From JBLIRR01 sp049472395 (lineage in GTDB: Bacteria; SZUA-182; DTGQ01; JBLIRR01), in contig JBLIRR010000005.1 of the NCBI GenBank assembly GCA_049472395.1, positions 62,001 to 126,000 of the forward strand: 64,000 bases of DNA. Direction: 5' to 3'. Below, one piece after another: positions 1 to 8,766 of this stretch (positions within the stretch are counted from its first letter, which is position 1; each line of letters begins with the position of its first letter). A model generated the notes under the pieces. The model worked only from the letters and a program-made list of their open reading frames with translations. It had not been told where the DNA came from and made no database searches. The translations under genes and the position numbers were made by a program.

Positions 1-81
1 TCACAGCACCATCTATAATGAATAATATAAAACCGAGAGATTTTAATTAATGTAATAGTTAATTGCAAAGGTAAGCATGAT

Positions 82-489
82 ATGAGAAATTTAAAAAGAA
101 TATTAATTGTGAACGATGATCCCTATTATGTGAATGAAATAATGGATATTCTTCCGAAGGAAAAATATGCGGTGGAAGCATCATTTAATTATGATGAAGG
201 ATTAGAAGCTTTAGAGAGGGGAGAATTTGATCTTATTATACTGGATATGATGATGGAACACTGTATGGGGGGGATTCTTTTTGCGAGAAAGGTGAGGCAA
301 GACAATAGATATTGTGGATTGCCTCTTCTTATGACCGCAGGACATGAAGAACAATTTAATTTTTTTTATCCGGGAAAGAATATAAATCCGAAATTTTTTC
401 ACGCCAGTGCTATCGTAGAAAAGCCCATAAGTGTCGAAAGGCTCTTAAATAAAGTAAACTCCCTTTTAGAGAGAGAAACATGGAATTGA
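82..489 (+). CDS. Single-domain response regulator (CheY-like)
   Basis: This 135-aa protein is a receiver domain with no output domain. The acidic pocket is N11-D12-D13, the phosphoacceptor is D55 in an LILDMM strand, a Thr follows in the LLMTAG segment and the conserved Lys lies in EKPIS. Such stand-alone receivers act as phosphorelay intermediates or bind a partner. It resembles the receiver at 3478-3873 (shared DEGxEALExGxFDLxILDMM core), so the two are probably duplicates. It converges on the hybrid kinase at 499-2781, which is a plausible phosphodonor by position only. The first acidic residue is Asn rather than Asp, a common variation. Confidence 0.85.
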   Translation: MRNLKRILIVNDDPYYVNEIMDILPKEKYAVEASFNYDEGLEALERGEFDLIILDMMMEHCMGGILFARKVRQDNRYCGLPLLMTAGHEEQFNFFYPGKNINPKFFHASAIVEKPISVERLLNKVNSLLERETWN

Positions 490-498
490 AAATCTTTT

Positions 499-2781
499 TT
501 AAAGTGCTGACACAGGGCATGCTCTTTTTACCGCTTTAAGCAATTCCAAAAGGTTATAAGGCTTTTGCAAAAAAGGAATATTCTTCGCCGAGATTTCCGG
601 AGAAAAGAGGGGTGATGATTTTGTTCTCTCTTCGGTGTAACCACTGATGAGTAAAATTGAAACGCCCGGTTTTAAAGAGTGCAATTTGGCCACCAACTCA
701 AGACCATTTATATCCGGGAGGAGCAGGTCGCTTATGACCACGTGAAATTCCCCCTTTTCTTTGACAAATAATGTGAGAGCATCCTGTGCGGTTGCGGCCC
801 CAATTGCCTCATAGCCATTTTCCCGGAGTGCCAGCACTGACGACTCTCGCATGTTTTCGTCATCTTCAACCATCAATATTCGCTCACCTTGACCCTTATA
901 TTCCGACAACAAATTAATTTTTATAGATCCATTCTCTACCTTGCCAAAAAAAGCAGGGAAATAAATATTAATGGTAGTACCTCTATTAACTTTACTCGCA
1001 ACATCTATCCATCCCTCATGTTGTTTGACAATCCCATATACAACAGAAAGGCCCATTCCTGAACCTTTACCGACTTCTTTTGTGGTAAAAAAGGGCTCAA
1101 AGATATGTTGCATTACATTTTTATCCATGCCACTTCCCGTGTCTATGATTGAGAGATGAACATAATTGCCCGGGCGGCTTCCGGAATTGCCTTGACATGA
1201 ATTTCCATTAATAATTATATTTTTGGTCGTAATAGTTATCTTGCCACCGGAAAGCATTGCGTCCCTCGCGTTAAGAACTAAATTCATTATTACTTGTTCA
1301 ATGTTTCCCTCGTCAGCTTGAATAACCCAAAGATTGGAAGAAAAATTAGTTTCAATTGCAATATGTTCACCAATAAGCCGTGTGAGCATTTTAAGCAGGT
1401 TAGTGATTAAACTGTTAATATCAACTGAGGTGAGCATTCTCGGCTCTTTGCGACTAAAGAGAAGCAATTGGCGAATAAGGTTTGTGGCGCGTTTCTGGGC
1501 AATATCTATTTTCTTTAATTTATTATAGAGGGGGCTCGTGTTTTCAATCTTTTCCATTGCGATATTAGAATAAATAGAGACCACAGTGAGAATGTTGCTT
1601 AGATCATGAGCCACTCCATCTACTAATGTTCCAATAGCCTCCATTTTCTGGGTTTGCTCAAGTTGTTTTCTAAGCTGTTCCTTTTCGGTTATATCCTGAA
1701 GGGTTTCAATGGCGCCAATCACATTGCCTTTTTGGTCCAAAAGGCGGGCTGCAAGAAAATATATATTCTTCCAGATACCATTTATCTTGAGCTTATCTGA
1801 TGCCTCAAACGCATCCTGCACTATGGAACTGCGTGATAAATTTCTGCTCTTATAGTATTTGTTCAATGCAGTAAGGTCATTATCGAGAACCAGATCAGCC
1901 ATGACAGGCCTTTCTTCCCCCCGATAGAATATTCCTGAATCTACTTTCTTGCCAATAGCCCTTTGTTTGGACACACCGGTTAATCGTTCGCACGCCAGAT
2001 TCCAGGAAATTACTTGGTGTTTGTTATTTATTACAAAGGTAGGGATGGGATTGCCATCAAGAATAGTTGAGAGGCGTTCCCTTTCTCTTTTGAGTCTCTG
2101 CGCTTCTTCCTCCCATTTATGTTCGGTTATATCTTTAAATGTCTCAATAACCCCAATAAATTCACCACTTGGTGATATGAAGGGGGTGCCCGTAAAGATA
2201 AAAGTAATTTTATTACCATTTCTATTGCTAATTTCCATATTACACGCCACACGATCTACATCCCTGCAGATTTCTGTAAGCGGACAATGAGAAGTATGGC
2301 ATACAGGATTCTTTATTATCTCATGACATTTTTTGCCTATGGACTCATCTCTCCTTATACCGATTTTATGTGCAAATTTTTGATTAATTCTACGTATAGT
2401 GTAATATTTATCAATAATAACTATACCATCAACAGCGTTGTTCAGCACCTGATTGAGCTCCTCATTGATGCGTTTTGCCTCTTCTTCAGACGACTTGATT
2501 GATTTAAATATTGGGGCCATAAGCGCCACTACCAATACCATGCAGATAGAGGTGGCAAGAGAAATTAATTCCGATGATAACGAGTACCCTGAGGGATAGA
2601 TACCTTGTGAGAGCAACGTAATAAAGGTTATGCCGCGCCGCATGAACATGAGGAAAAGCGCGGTAGAAATGATTATCCATACTAACTTGCGCTTCTCTGT
2701 AATACGTATAAGTTTAAATGCGATCAGAGCGGCTGCAAATTGAACTGTTAAAGAAATGATTTCAATTATGACCAAACCCAT
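499..2781 (-). CDS. Membrane PAS-PAS hybrid histidine kinase with C-terminal receiver
   Basis: This 760-aa sensor kinase has about three hydrophobic N-terminal helices (residues 1-92). PAS 1 (about 105-225) holds a Cys-rich insert, CHTSHCPL followed by two more Cys, and PAS 2 spans about 240-375. The H-box is VAHDLSNIL with His392. The HATPase domain has NLVLNARDAM and GSGMGLSVVYGIV boxes, and the receiver has Asp685 in VVISDLLLP. The order sensor-kinase-receiver fits a phosphorelay hybrid. The architecture matches the kinase at 52782-54995, including the Cys-bearing PAS, which could sense redox or bind metal (inference). No DNA-binding domain is present, so the output is a downstream phosphotransfer partner. 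It ends 10 nt from the convergent receiver gene. Confidence 0.9.
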   Translation of the reverse strand: MGLVIIEIISLTVQFAAALIAFKLIRITEKRKLVWIIISTALFLMFMRRGITFITLLSQGIYPSGYSLSSELISLATSICMVLVVALMAPIFKSIKSSEEEAKRINEELNQVLNNAVDGIVIIDKYYTIRRINQKFAHKIGIRRDESIGKKCHEIIKNPVCHTSHCPLTEICRDVDRVACNMEISNRNGNKITFIFTGTPFISPSGEFIGVIETFKDITEHKWEEEAQRLKRERERLSTILDGNPIPTFVINNKHQVISWNLACERLTGVSKQRAIGKKVDSGIFYRGEERPVMADLVLDNDLTALNKYYKSRNLSRSSIVQDAFEASDKLKINGIWKNIYFLAARLLDQKGNVIGAIETLQDITEKEQLRKQLEQTQKMEAIGTLVDGVAHDLSNILTVVSIYSNIAMEKIENTSPLYNKLKKIDIAQKRATNLIRQLLLFSRKEPRMLTSVDINSLITNLLKMLTRLIGEHIAIETNFSSNLWVIQADEGNIEQVIMNLVLNARDAMLSGGKITITTKNIIINGNSCQGNSGSRPGNYVHLSIIDTGSGMDKNVMQHIFEPFFTTKEVGKGSGMGLSVVYGIVKQHEGWIDVASKVNRGTTINIYFPAFFGKVENGSIKINLLSEYKGQGERILMVEDDENMRESSVLALRENGYEAIGAATAQDALTLFVKEKGEFHVVISDLLLPDINGLELVAKLHSLKPGVSILLISGYTEERTKSSPLFSPEISAKNIPFLQKPYNLLELLKAVKRACPVSAL

Positions 2782-3047
2782 AGTAATTACAACTTTTTTA
2801 TCATTATTCCACGTCCCTAATTCATTTTATGCAAAACTTTTGCCAACTTACAAGGATAAGGGCTAAGCCTTTTAAATTAGGTTATTTGAAGACTTAAGAA
2901 AAAAAATATAACGTGGGACTATATGCCCCATACGTAGCCCATTCATCATACAGACAGCGCCTTAATTAATTGTTGGGGTTCATTGATATTTTTTTTAAAT
3001 AAGAGGATAATACTAAATATACGAAATTCAGTTCTCAGGGAGAATAG

Positions 3048-3449
3048 ATGCCTAAAAATAAAGTGTTTAAGAATATTGTATTAATTGAATCCATCGGATT
3101 TCTCATTGTAATACTTTTCTTGTGGATGGATGAGATTTTTGATATCCCTCATATTTTATTTGGTTATGAATCAACACCGATTAATGTGGCTGAAAGCATT
3201 TATGAAACAATTATCGTCCTAAGCCTGGGTATCGTAGTCATAGGGATAACTTTGTATTTATTTAAGAAAATTAGACGTTTAGAAGGTTTTCTAGTAGTAT
3301 GCGCCTTTTGTAAAAAAATAAGAGTCAGAGGTAAGTGGATACCAATAGAAATATATATAAAGGAACATTCGGATGCTGAATGTTCTCATAGTTTCTGTCC
3401 CGAATGCGGGGCCAAGCATTATGGGGTCCAGTATGATGACGATGACTAA
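3048..3449 (+). CDS. Two-TM protein with C-terminal Cys-rich zinc-ribbon-like motif
   Basis: This 133-aa protein starts after the ribosome site CAGGGAGAATAG. Two hydrophobic helices lie at about residues 8-27 and 51-72, followed by a cytoplasmic tail with CAFCKKIR, then GKW, YIKEH and CSHSFCPECG. The order CxxCxKIR...GxW...E.YI..H...SH..CPEC is familiar as a C-terminal tail on PAS or receiver proteins of signalling-rich bacteria, where its role is unknown. Here it is a free-standing membrane protein, 28 nt upstream of a receiver gene and likely co-transcribed with it. Four Cys suggest zinc or redox binding (inference). I cannot assign a function. Confidence 0.7.
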   Translation: MPKNKVFKNIVLIESIGFLIVILFLWMDEIFDIPHILFGYESTPINVAESIYETIIVLSLGIVVIGITLYLFKKIRRLEGFLVVCAFCKKIRVRGKWIPIEIYIKEHSDAECSHSFCPECGAKHYGVQYDDDD

Positions 3450-3477
3450 GAAATAAGAGCGCTTTTTACTCTATACC

Positions 3478-3873
3478 ATGAACACATTGAATAATGCAGG
3501 TAAAAATATTTTAATTATCGATGATGATCCTGACTATGGAGAAGAAATTAAGGCAATTCTTGAATATGCACATTATAATGCGGAAGTTGCTTATGATGCT
3601 GATGAGGGATTTGAAGCATTAGAGAAAGGGATTTTCGATCTTCTTATACTTGATATGATGATAAAACACTCTCCGGAAGGTATGCGTATTGCCAGGAGGA
3701 TAAAAGAGGATTCGAGGTTACGGCACCTGCCTATAATAATAACTACGGGTATGGCGGCAAAAGCTATTCATTCATATCCCGAAGCTATTTTTGCCGATGC
3801 TGTTATGGAAAAACCACTGGAGATTGATGTGCTCCTTAAGAAAGTTGATGATCTTTTAAATAGCTCTTTATAA
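3478..3873 (+). CDS. Single-domain response regulator (CheY-like)
   Basis: This 131-aa receiver has acidic residues D15-D16-D17, phosphoacceptor D59 in LLILDMM, a Thr in the IIITTG strand and Lys in MEKPLE. There is no output domain. It is the closest relative in the window of the receiver at 82-489. Its 3' end overlaps the convergent hybrid kinase gene by 6 nt. No good Shine-Dalgarno precedes the ATG, which fits translation coupled to the membrane zinc-ribbon gene 28 nt upstream. Confidence 0.85.
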   Translation: MNTLNNAGKNILIIDDDPDYGEEIKAILEYAHYNAEVAYDADEGFEALEKGIFDLLILDMMIKHSPEGMRIARRIKEDSRLRHLPIIITTGMAAKAIHSYPEAIFADAVMEKPLEIDVLLKKVDDLLNSSL

Positions 3874-5043
3874 AGTGCAGCATGTGTGAGTGTGTGCGTT
3901 ATCCCTTAAATCGTGAGCCTTAGTGGTACTTTGACCAATGGGTAAGGTAACTGTAAATGTACTTCCCACGCCAATCTCACTTGCCACATTAATCGTACCA
4001 TAGTGCGCAGTGATAATGCGTTTGCATATGGCTAATCCGATACCCGCCCCGCATACTGTCTTTTTATCTATATTTCTTGCCCTGTAGAAATCGTCAAATA
4101 TAAAAGATATGTCTTCTTTCGATATGCCGATACCTGAATCAGTCACAGATATAAACACATGACTTTTACTTAGCTTCACCCTTATAAATATTCTGGAGCC
4201 GGCATAAGAATATTTAAGTGCATTGTCTATGATGTTTGTAAATACTTCAGTTAACATTCCCTCATCTCCGTGAACAGGATATATGAAGGATGATATATCA
4301 GTCTCTATTTCTATATCCTTTGCTGAGGCCTTAGATTTTAATATTTCTAAAGCGGTCTCGATTAATTTAGTCACAAATAGTGGTTGAAATCGTTCCCGCA
4401 TCTCATAGATATTTATTGATGAAAGCTCAAGCCATGTAGTAATCATTTGAAGAAGTTCGGTGATCCTTCCCTTCATACGTTCAAGAATTTTAACCTGCTT
4501 TGGATTTAGATCCCCTGCTATTCCTTTTAAGAGAATGAGTATATTTTGCTGAACAGCAGATACGGGTGCTTTTAATTCATGAGCAACTATATCAGTGAAA
4601 TTTTCCCTTATGAGTTCTTTCTCTCGTCGCAAGCTCATCGTCTCTAATAATAATCTCCTTTTTTCAAGACCTCTTTTGGCTATAAGACGGAGTTCCTCGG
4701 GAGTGAAAGGTTTAGGGAGAAAGTCGTATGCCCCTCTCTTCATAGCTTCTACGGCAGAGCTGACTGTGGGGTAGCCGGTGATGACTATTATTATAATTGT
4801 GGGATCAAGATTATATATATGGTCTATTACCTCTATTCCCGGTATAGTTGGTATTTTTAAGTCGATAAATACAAGGTCAGGGTGAATCTCTTTTACTCTC
4901 TCCAAACCTGTGTACCCATCGGATGCGGTGAGTATATAATAATTATCCGACGCGAGGATATCTGTACATGAATTCTGAACAATCTCTTCATCATCAATAA
5001 TTAAAATAGTATAATGATTATTTGATTCATGCATAGTACGCAT
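3868..5043 (-). CDS. Receiver-histidine kinase hybrid (REC-HisKA-HATPase)
   Basis: This is a soluble 391-aa protein. Its N-terminal receiver (about 12-125) has D17-D18-E19 and phosphoacceptor D61 in VFIDLKIP, then Lys111 in PKPF. A HisKA helix carries His155 in DIVAHELKAP, and the HATPase domain (about 260-372) has a GIGI G1 box and a GAGIGLAICKRI G2 box. With the receiver before the kinase it likely takes phosphate from another kinase and passes it on, or its kinase is gated by receiver phosphorylation. There are no membrane segments. Lying tail to tail with the receiver at 3478-3873, it could act with it; the partners are unknown. Confidence 0.88.
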   Translation of the reverse strand: MRTMHESNNHYTILIIDDEEIVQNSCTDILASDNYYILTASDGYTGLERVKEIHPDLVFIDLKIPTIPGIEVIDHIYNLDPTIIIIVITGYPTVSSAVEAMKRGAYDFLPKPFTPEELRLIAKRGLEKRRLLLETMSLRREKELIRENFTDIVAHELKAPVSAVQQNILILLKGIAGDLNPKQVKILERMKGRITELLQMITTWLELSSINIYEMRERFQPLFVTKLIETALEILKSKASAKDIEIETDISSFIYPVHGDEGMLTEVFTNIIDNALKYSYAGSRIFIRVKLSKSHVFISVTDSGIGISKEDISFIFDDFYRARNIDKKTVCGAGIGLAICKRIITAHYGTINVASEIGVGSTFTVTLPIGQSTTKAHDLRDNAHTHTCCTL

Positions 5044-5056
5044 ATACTCTTTTTTT

Positions 5057-5129
5057 CAGCAATTTTCATTTTGAGTAAATGACCTGATCCCGCTTTTTAA
5101 AACCATAATTGTCAAAATGATAATTGCCG
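5057..5129. repeat. Imperfect palindrome of the CAGCAATTCTCATT family
   Basis: The left arm CAGCAATTTTCATTTTGAG (5057-5075) pairs with GTCAAAATGATAATTGCCG (5111-5129) with few mismatches, around a 35-bp loop. Related arms occur near 14803, 38283-38353, 39277-39362 and 44050-44294, so this is a dispersed element rather than a gene-specific operator. Confidence 0.6.
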
Positions 5130-5228
5130 CTTTTTTTGGTTCATCCATACCATGAGTAATGCAATGCATCTGCCATTTAAGAAAAGCAACGTGTTTTATG
5201 GATAATTGAGAAATTTATCTGTGAGATG

Positions 5229-5264
5229 AAGGGCATAATGCCACATTTTGGGGTATTATGCCTT
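5229..5264. repeat. Inverted repeat upstream of the RsbW/Mla operon
   Basis: AAGGGCATAATGCC (5229-5242) is nearly complementary to GGTATTATGCCTT (5252-5264) across a short loop, with one unpaired G. No T-run follows. It could be an operator or a structural repeat 113 bp before the RsbW-like start; which one cannot be told from sequence. Confidence 0.45.
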
Positions 5265-5376
5265 ATTACTTTCAATGATATGGTAAAATTTTTTTTCGGA
5301 GAATACACTTTGATTTGCCGAGATTTTTAATAAATAGGAAAATAATTTAAAGCATAGTCGGGGGAGGCGAGGCATA

Positions 5377-5808
5377 ATGGGTTATGAAAAACGATTGTTC
5401 ATAAGCCGATTCCCTGCCTGTGCATACCAGTTAAAAGAGGTTCGCTCCATTGTTTCACATACGATGAATGATCTTGGCTGTATCGTGAATGATATTGAAC
5501 AGAGTATCATTGCCGTTAACGAAGCATGTATGAATGTTATTCAACATGCTTACAAGAATGATCCTTCCGGTGAGATTATATTAGAAATCCTCACGCATAA
5601 TGATGAAGTATTGTTTCGTATCACAGATTTTGCTGAATATGTAGACCAAAGTAAGATTAAATCACGGGATATCAATCAATTACGACCTGGTGGATTGGGC
5701 GTGCATATAATTTCTCAATTAATGGATGATGTCTGCTATAAACACCGATCAAATGGTATAGGTAATATTTTAGAAATGAGAAAACGCATTCACTATAAAG
5801 ACAGATAA
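5377..5808 (+). CDS. RsbW-like serine kinase / anti-sigma-type ATPase
   Basis: This 143-aa protein has the GHKL ATPase fold of the RsbW/SpoIIAB type. It shows an N-box EACMNVIQHAYKN (about 48-60), a DFA segment in place of the usual D-x-G box, and GGLGVHIISQLMDDV as the glycine lid. Family members phosphorylate a Ser in a partner STAS protein and often hold a sigma factor. The next gene, 10 nt downstream, encodes a STAS protein with the target Ser, so the two probably form a kinase-substrate pair. No sigma factor is nearby; instead an MCE lipid-transport operon follows without a break. Control of the transporter through STAS phosphorylation is an inference. Confidence 0.82.
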   Translation: MGYEKRLFISRFPACAYQLKEVRSIVSHTMNDLGCIVNDIEQSIIAVNEACMNVIQHAYKNDPSGEIILEILTHNDEVLFRITDFAEYVDQSKIKSRDINQLRPGGLGVHIISQLMDDVCYKHRSNGIGNILEMRKRIHYKDR

Positions 5809-5818
5809 AGGGGTAGGC

Positions 5819-6151
5819 ATGAAATACACGGTAAGTACCGAGGGCCGTTATACAATTATCACATTAGATGGCGATGTGGACTTGCATTCCTCACCGCAGG
5901 CGAGAAAACAAGTCCTCCACTATCTGAACAACAATCATAATATCGCGGTGGATTTATCCGGGGTCGGCTATATCGACAGTTCAGGCATAGCAACGCTTGT
6001 GGAAGGTTTTCAACTCTCACGCAAAAAAAGACGGCAGTTTGCCTTGGTAGGTGTGAGCGGAATGGTGACAAAAGTAATACAATTGGCCCGTTTGGATGCA
6101 ATATTTCCCATTTATAATTCTGTGAATGACCTGCTTGCTAATAATCAATGA
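5819..6151 (+). CDS. STAS-domain protein (anti-sigma antagonist or MlaB-like)
   Basis: This 110-aa single STAS domain carries the signature DLSGVGYIDSSGIATLVEG, whose DSSG Ser is the site that RsbW-like kinases phosphorylate. Its stop overlaps the ATG of the permease gene (ATGA), so translation is coupled. STAS proteins before an MlaE-type permease are normally MlaB, a cytoplasmic subunit on the ATPase; STAS proteins beside RsbW are anti-anti-sigma factors. Here both contexts hold. Its fate is either dual or a phosphorylation-controlled MlaB (inference). The ribosome site is GGGGTAGGC. Confidence 0.85.
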   Translation: MKYTVSTEGRYTIITLDGDVDLHSSPQARKQVLHYLNNNHNIAVDLSGVGYIDSSGIATLVEGFQLSRKKRRQFALVGVSGMVTKVIQLARLDAIFPIYNSVNDLLANNQ

Positions 6152-6972
6152 ATGCCGCAACTCCTCAAAAGCCACTCTCATTTATCAGAGTAGTCATAGA
6201 AAATGCCGGAAAATGCACTGTAAGAGGCATTGAAGAAGTAGGGTATATCTTCTCCTTATTCATAGAAAGCCTTTTCTGGATTCTGTGTGGGAAGAGGCGT
6301 CAACAGCCGGTCCGCATCAATTCTGTATTTCAAGAGGCAATGCAGATCGGAGTGCATGCTGCATTAATATCATCATTGCTCTGTTTAGCCGTCGGTATTA
6401 TGCTCGCTATTCAGGGTATTGAAACCTTAAAGATATTTGGCGCAGAATCCACGGTGATTGTCGGTATTGCATTGTCCGTTACCCGCGAATTCTCACCTTT
6501 AATAATCAGTATATTAATTGCCGGCCGATCGGGATCTGCTATCACTGCACGTATCGGGACTATGCAAGAATCACAAGAAATTAGCGCCCTCCGTGTCATG
6601 GGGATTAATCCCATTCGATTTCTCGCTGCACCAATCCTTATTGCTATGATGGTCATGGTGCCTGTGTTAACTATTCTTGGGGATTTTATGGGGTTGCTTG
6701 GTGGAGGGATATATACGTCATTGAGATTAAAGATGAGTTTATCATCCTATATGCATCGCGCTCTTGATGTCCTCTCGGTTGATGATATTCGTCAAGGATT
6801 GATTAAAAGTTTTGTATTTGCGGCAATTATTGCAATGGTAGGAATAAGCAATGGTTTTCAAGTGAGGGGTGGCGCTGAGGGTGTCGGTCGCGCAACAACA
6901 GGCTCAGTCGTTATGTCCATTAGTTTAATCATTATTTCCGATATGATATTTACATTCTTGTTAAATCGATAG
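6148..6972 (+). CDS. mlaE: MlaE-family ABC permease of an MCE lipid transporter
   Basis: This 274-aa integral membrane protein has the MlaE/YrbE family features: an N-terminal amphipathic region, then about five to six hydrophobic helices. The conserved segment GRSGSAITARIGTMQ.S.EI.ALRVMGINPIRFLAAP couples to the ATPase. It forms the inner-membrane channel of an MCE transporter that moves phospholipids between inner and outer membranes. It is translationally coupled to the STAS gene upstream and followed 25 nt later by the ATPase gene. Length is typical of the family (about 260). Confidence 0.92.
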   Translation: MNAATPQKPLSFIRVVIENAGKCTVRGIEEVGYIFSLFIESLFWILCGKRRQQPVRINSVFQEAMQIGVHAALISSLLCLAVGIMLAIQGIETLKIFGAESTVIVGIALSVTREFSPLIISILIAGRSGSAITARIGTMQESQEISALRVMGINPIRFLAAPILIAMMVMVPVLTILGDFMGLLGGGIYTSLRLKMSLSSYMHRALDVLSVDDIRQGLIKSFVFAAIIAMVGISNGFQVRGGAEGVGRATTGSVVMSISLIIISDMIFTFLLNR

Positions 6973-6997
6973 GAAAAAGGATCATAAGGAAACTGAC

Positions 6998-7783
6998 ATG
7001 ATCTCGGAAATTATTGAAGTAAATGATCTTGTGACGCATTATGGTGCATGTAAAGTGCTTGATGGCATTAACCTCACCATTTATCAAGGTGAGATTATGG
7101 TGATTATTGGGGGGAGCGGTTCGGGGAAGAGCACATTTTTGCATTATCTTTTAGGACTAAGCCGTCCCACCTCAGGCAGTATTAGATTATTAGGCAAAGA
7201 CATAACGAAACTAAAAGAGCATGATATGCTGCCCCTACGGAAACAGATGGGGGTGGCCTTTCAGGGTGGAGCATTATTTAACTCCATGACTGTTGGTGAA
7301 AACGTGCAATTACCTTTACGCGAACATACGAAATTAGATGAACGCACCATGCGTATCATGACACGCATGAAATTGGAGGTGGTTAATCTGTCTGGTTTTG
7401 AAAACTTCATGCCAGCGGAATTGTCGGGTGGCATGATAAAACGCGCAGCTTTAGCACGCGCTCTCATTATGGACCCTAAGCTCCTGTTTTTTGATGAACC
7501 TTCAGCAGGGTTAGACCCGGTTGTCGCTGCTGAGCTTGATGAATTGATTTTGCACCTGCGCGATGCCATGAGAATGACGATCGTCGTCGTCACTCATGAG
7601 CTTGACAGTGCCTATAAAATCGCTGACCGCATTACCATATTAGATAAAGGTAAAATATTAATGACGGGAACAGTAAACGAAGTGCGTAGCAGCGATAATG
7701 AACGTATACAAGACTTGCTCAATCGGCGTCCGTGCCGTGAATCTGTTGATCCGGAGGAATATTTTCAGCGATTAACATTATAG
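6998..7783 (+). CDS. mlaF: MlaF-family ABC ATPase of an MCE lipid transporter
   Basis: This 261-aa ATP-binding subunit has Walker A GGSGSGKST (residues 38-46), a Q-loop FQGGALF, an ABC signature ELSGGM, Walker B LLFFDEP with SAGLDP, and the switch His in VVTHEL. The GGM signature and the FQGGALF Q-loop are typical of the MlaF/Ttg2A branch. It powers lipid movement through the MlaE permease. The start follows AAGGAAACTGAC. The gene sits between permease and MCE genes in the canonical order. Confidence 0.93.
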   Translation: MISEIIEVNDLVTHYGACKVLDGINLTIYQGEIMVIIGGSGSGKSTFLHYLLGLSRPTSGSIRLLGKDITKLKEHDMLPLRKQMGVAFQGGALFNSMTVGENVQLPLREHTKLDERTMRIMTRMKLEVVNLSGFENFMPAELSGGMIKRAALARALIMDPKLLFFDEPSAGLDPVVAAELDELILHLRDAMRMTIVVVTHELDSAYKIADRITILDKGKILMTGTVNEVRSSDNERIQDLLNRRPCRESVDPEEYFQRLTL

Positions 7784-7797
7784 GAGAAGCAGCACCA

Positions 7798-8766
7798 ATG
7801 AAACAGGATCATGTGAATTATTTTATGGTAGGGAGTGTGGTGATTATCATGGTGACCCTTCTTTTTTTAGTATTGGTGCGCATTACTAATCACAACGGCG
7901 CTACTGATTCATATTTTGTAATCTATAATAATATAGCGGACATCCAGGAGGGAACCGCGGTTACGTATGGCGGTTTCCAAATCGGTCAGGTGAATAGGAT
8001 CACACCGCTTTTTAAGAAAAATCATACGCTTTTTAACCTTGAGCTTACAGTCCGTGAGGGGTGGCAGATCCCTGAAGATAGTGTGGCAAATATCGTCTCA
8101 CCAGGTCTATTATCTGACAAACAGATCAACATTACCGAGGGGATAAGCAGTGTCAAGCTCTCGCCAGGTAATACTATCAATAGCCAAGAGAGCGCGGATA
8201 TATTTGCTGTCATGGACACTGTGGCCAACGAAATAAAAGATTTATCCGACTATAGCGTGAAGCCTTTAATCACTAAACTAAGCCAACGCATTGATGGGAT
8301 TGCATCCCATATCGATACAATTGGAAGTGATATCGGCCAAAAGGTCCCTCACATTATTACAAGCATAGAACAAATTCTCGCGCGACTAAATGAGGGCCTT
8401 ACCCAGTTGTCCGGTATGTTTGATTGGGAAAATAAGCAGCACGTTACACATATACTGGCAAACATCGATACAACCTCGGAAAATCTCATCACTATCATAA
8501 AGAACTTTGACGCAGCCATTGTGCAATTGTCTGAATTTATAAATAATTCCAATAAGCTCGTTATGTATAATGATGACGATATCCGGACAACAGTTATTGA
8601 TTTAAAGACCTCTTTAGAGAGCGTATCCCGCAATATTGATTCTATTGTGTACAATCTTGAAACCACCTCCCGAAATTTTAATGAATTCAGCCGTAAAGTC
8701 AGTGCGTATCCCGGAATTATTCTCGGCAGTAAGCCGCCGAAGGATGATGCAGAGGAATCACGATGA
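7798..8766 (+). CDS. MCE-domain (MlaD-like) lipid-binding protein
   Basis: This 322-aa protein has one N-terminal membrane helix (about 9-28). A single MCE domain (about 38-120) includes the VTYGGFQIGQVNRI strand and SPGLLSDKQINI. A long helical region (about 140-305) rich in spaced hydrophobics probably forms a coiled or tubular extension. It is longer than Escherichia coli MlaD (about 183 aa). MCE proteins assemble as hexameric rings that carry lipids across the periplasm. Its 3' end overlaps the next gene at ATGA, so the two are co-translated. MCE protein plus PqiC-like lipoprotein recalls Pqi/Yeb-type systems as much as Mla. Confidence 0.88.
   Translation: MKQDHVNYFMVGSVVIIMVTLLFLVLVRITNHNGATDSYFVIYNNIADIQEGTAVTYGGFQIGQVNRITPLFKKNHTLFNLELTVREGWQIPEDSVANIVSPGLLSDKQINITEGISSVKLSPGNTINSQESADIFAVMDTVANEIKDLSDYSVKPLITKLSQRIDGIASHIDTIGSDIGQKVPHIITSIEQILARLNEGLTQLSGMFDWENKQHVTHILANIDTTSENLITIIKNFDAAIVQLSEFINNSNKLVMYNDDDIRTTVIDLKTSLESVSRNIDSIVYNLETTSRNFNEFSRKVSAYPGIILGSKPPKDDAEESR

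Larger units (their letters stand above)
5044..5376. other. Intergenic region with two palindromic elements
   Basis: This 333-bp spacer lies between divergent transcription units. It holds an imperfect palindrome at 5057-5129, part of a dispersed repeat family, and an inverted repeat at 5229-5264. The ribosome site of the downstream RsbW-like gene (GGGGGAGGCGAGG) sits just before 5377. I see no convincing sigma-70 promoter or coding sequence. Confidence 0.6.

Noticed and set aside
5859..6101. 80-residue minus-strand frame within the STAS gene
   Set aside because: Shadow of a well-supported conserved gene.
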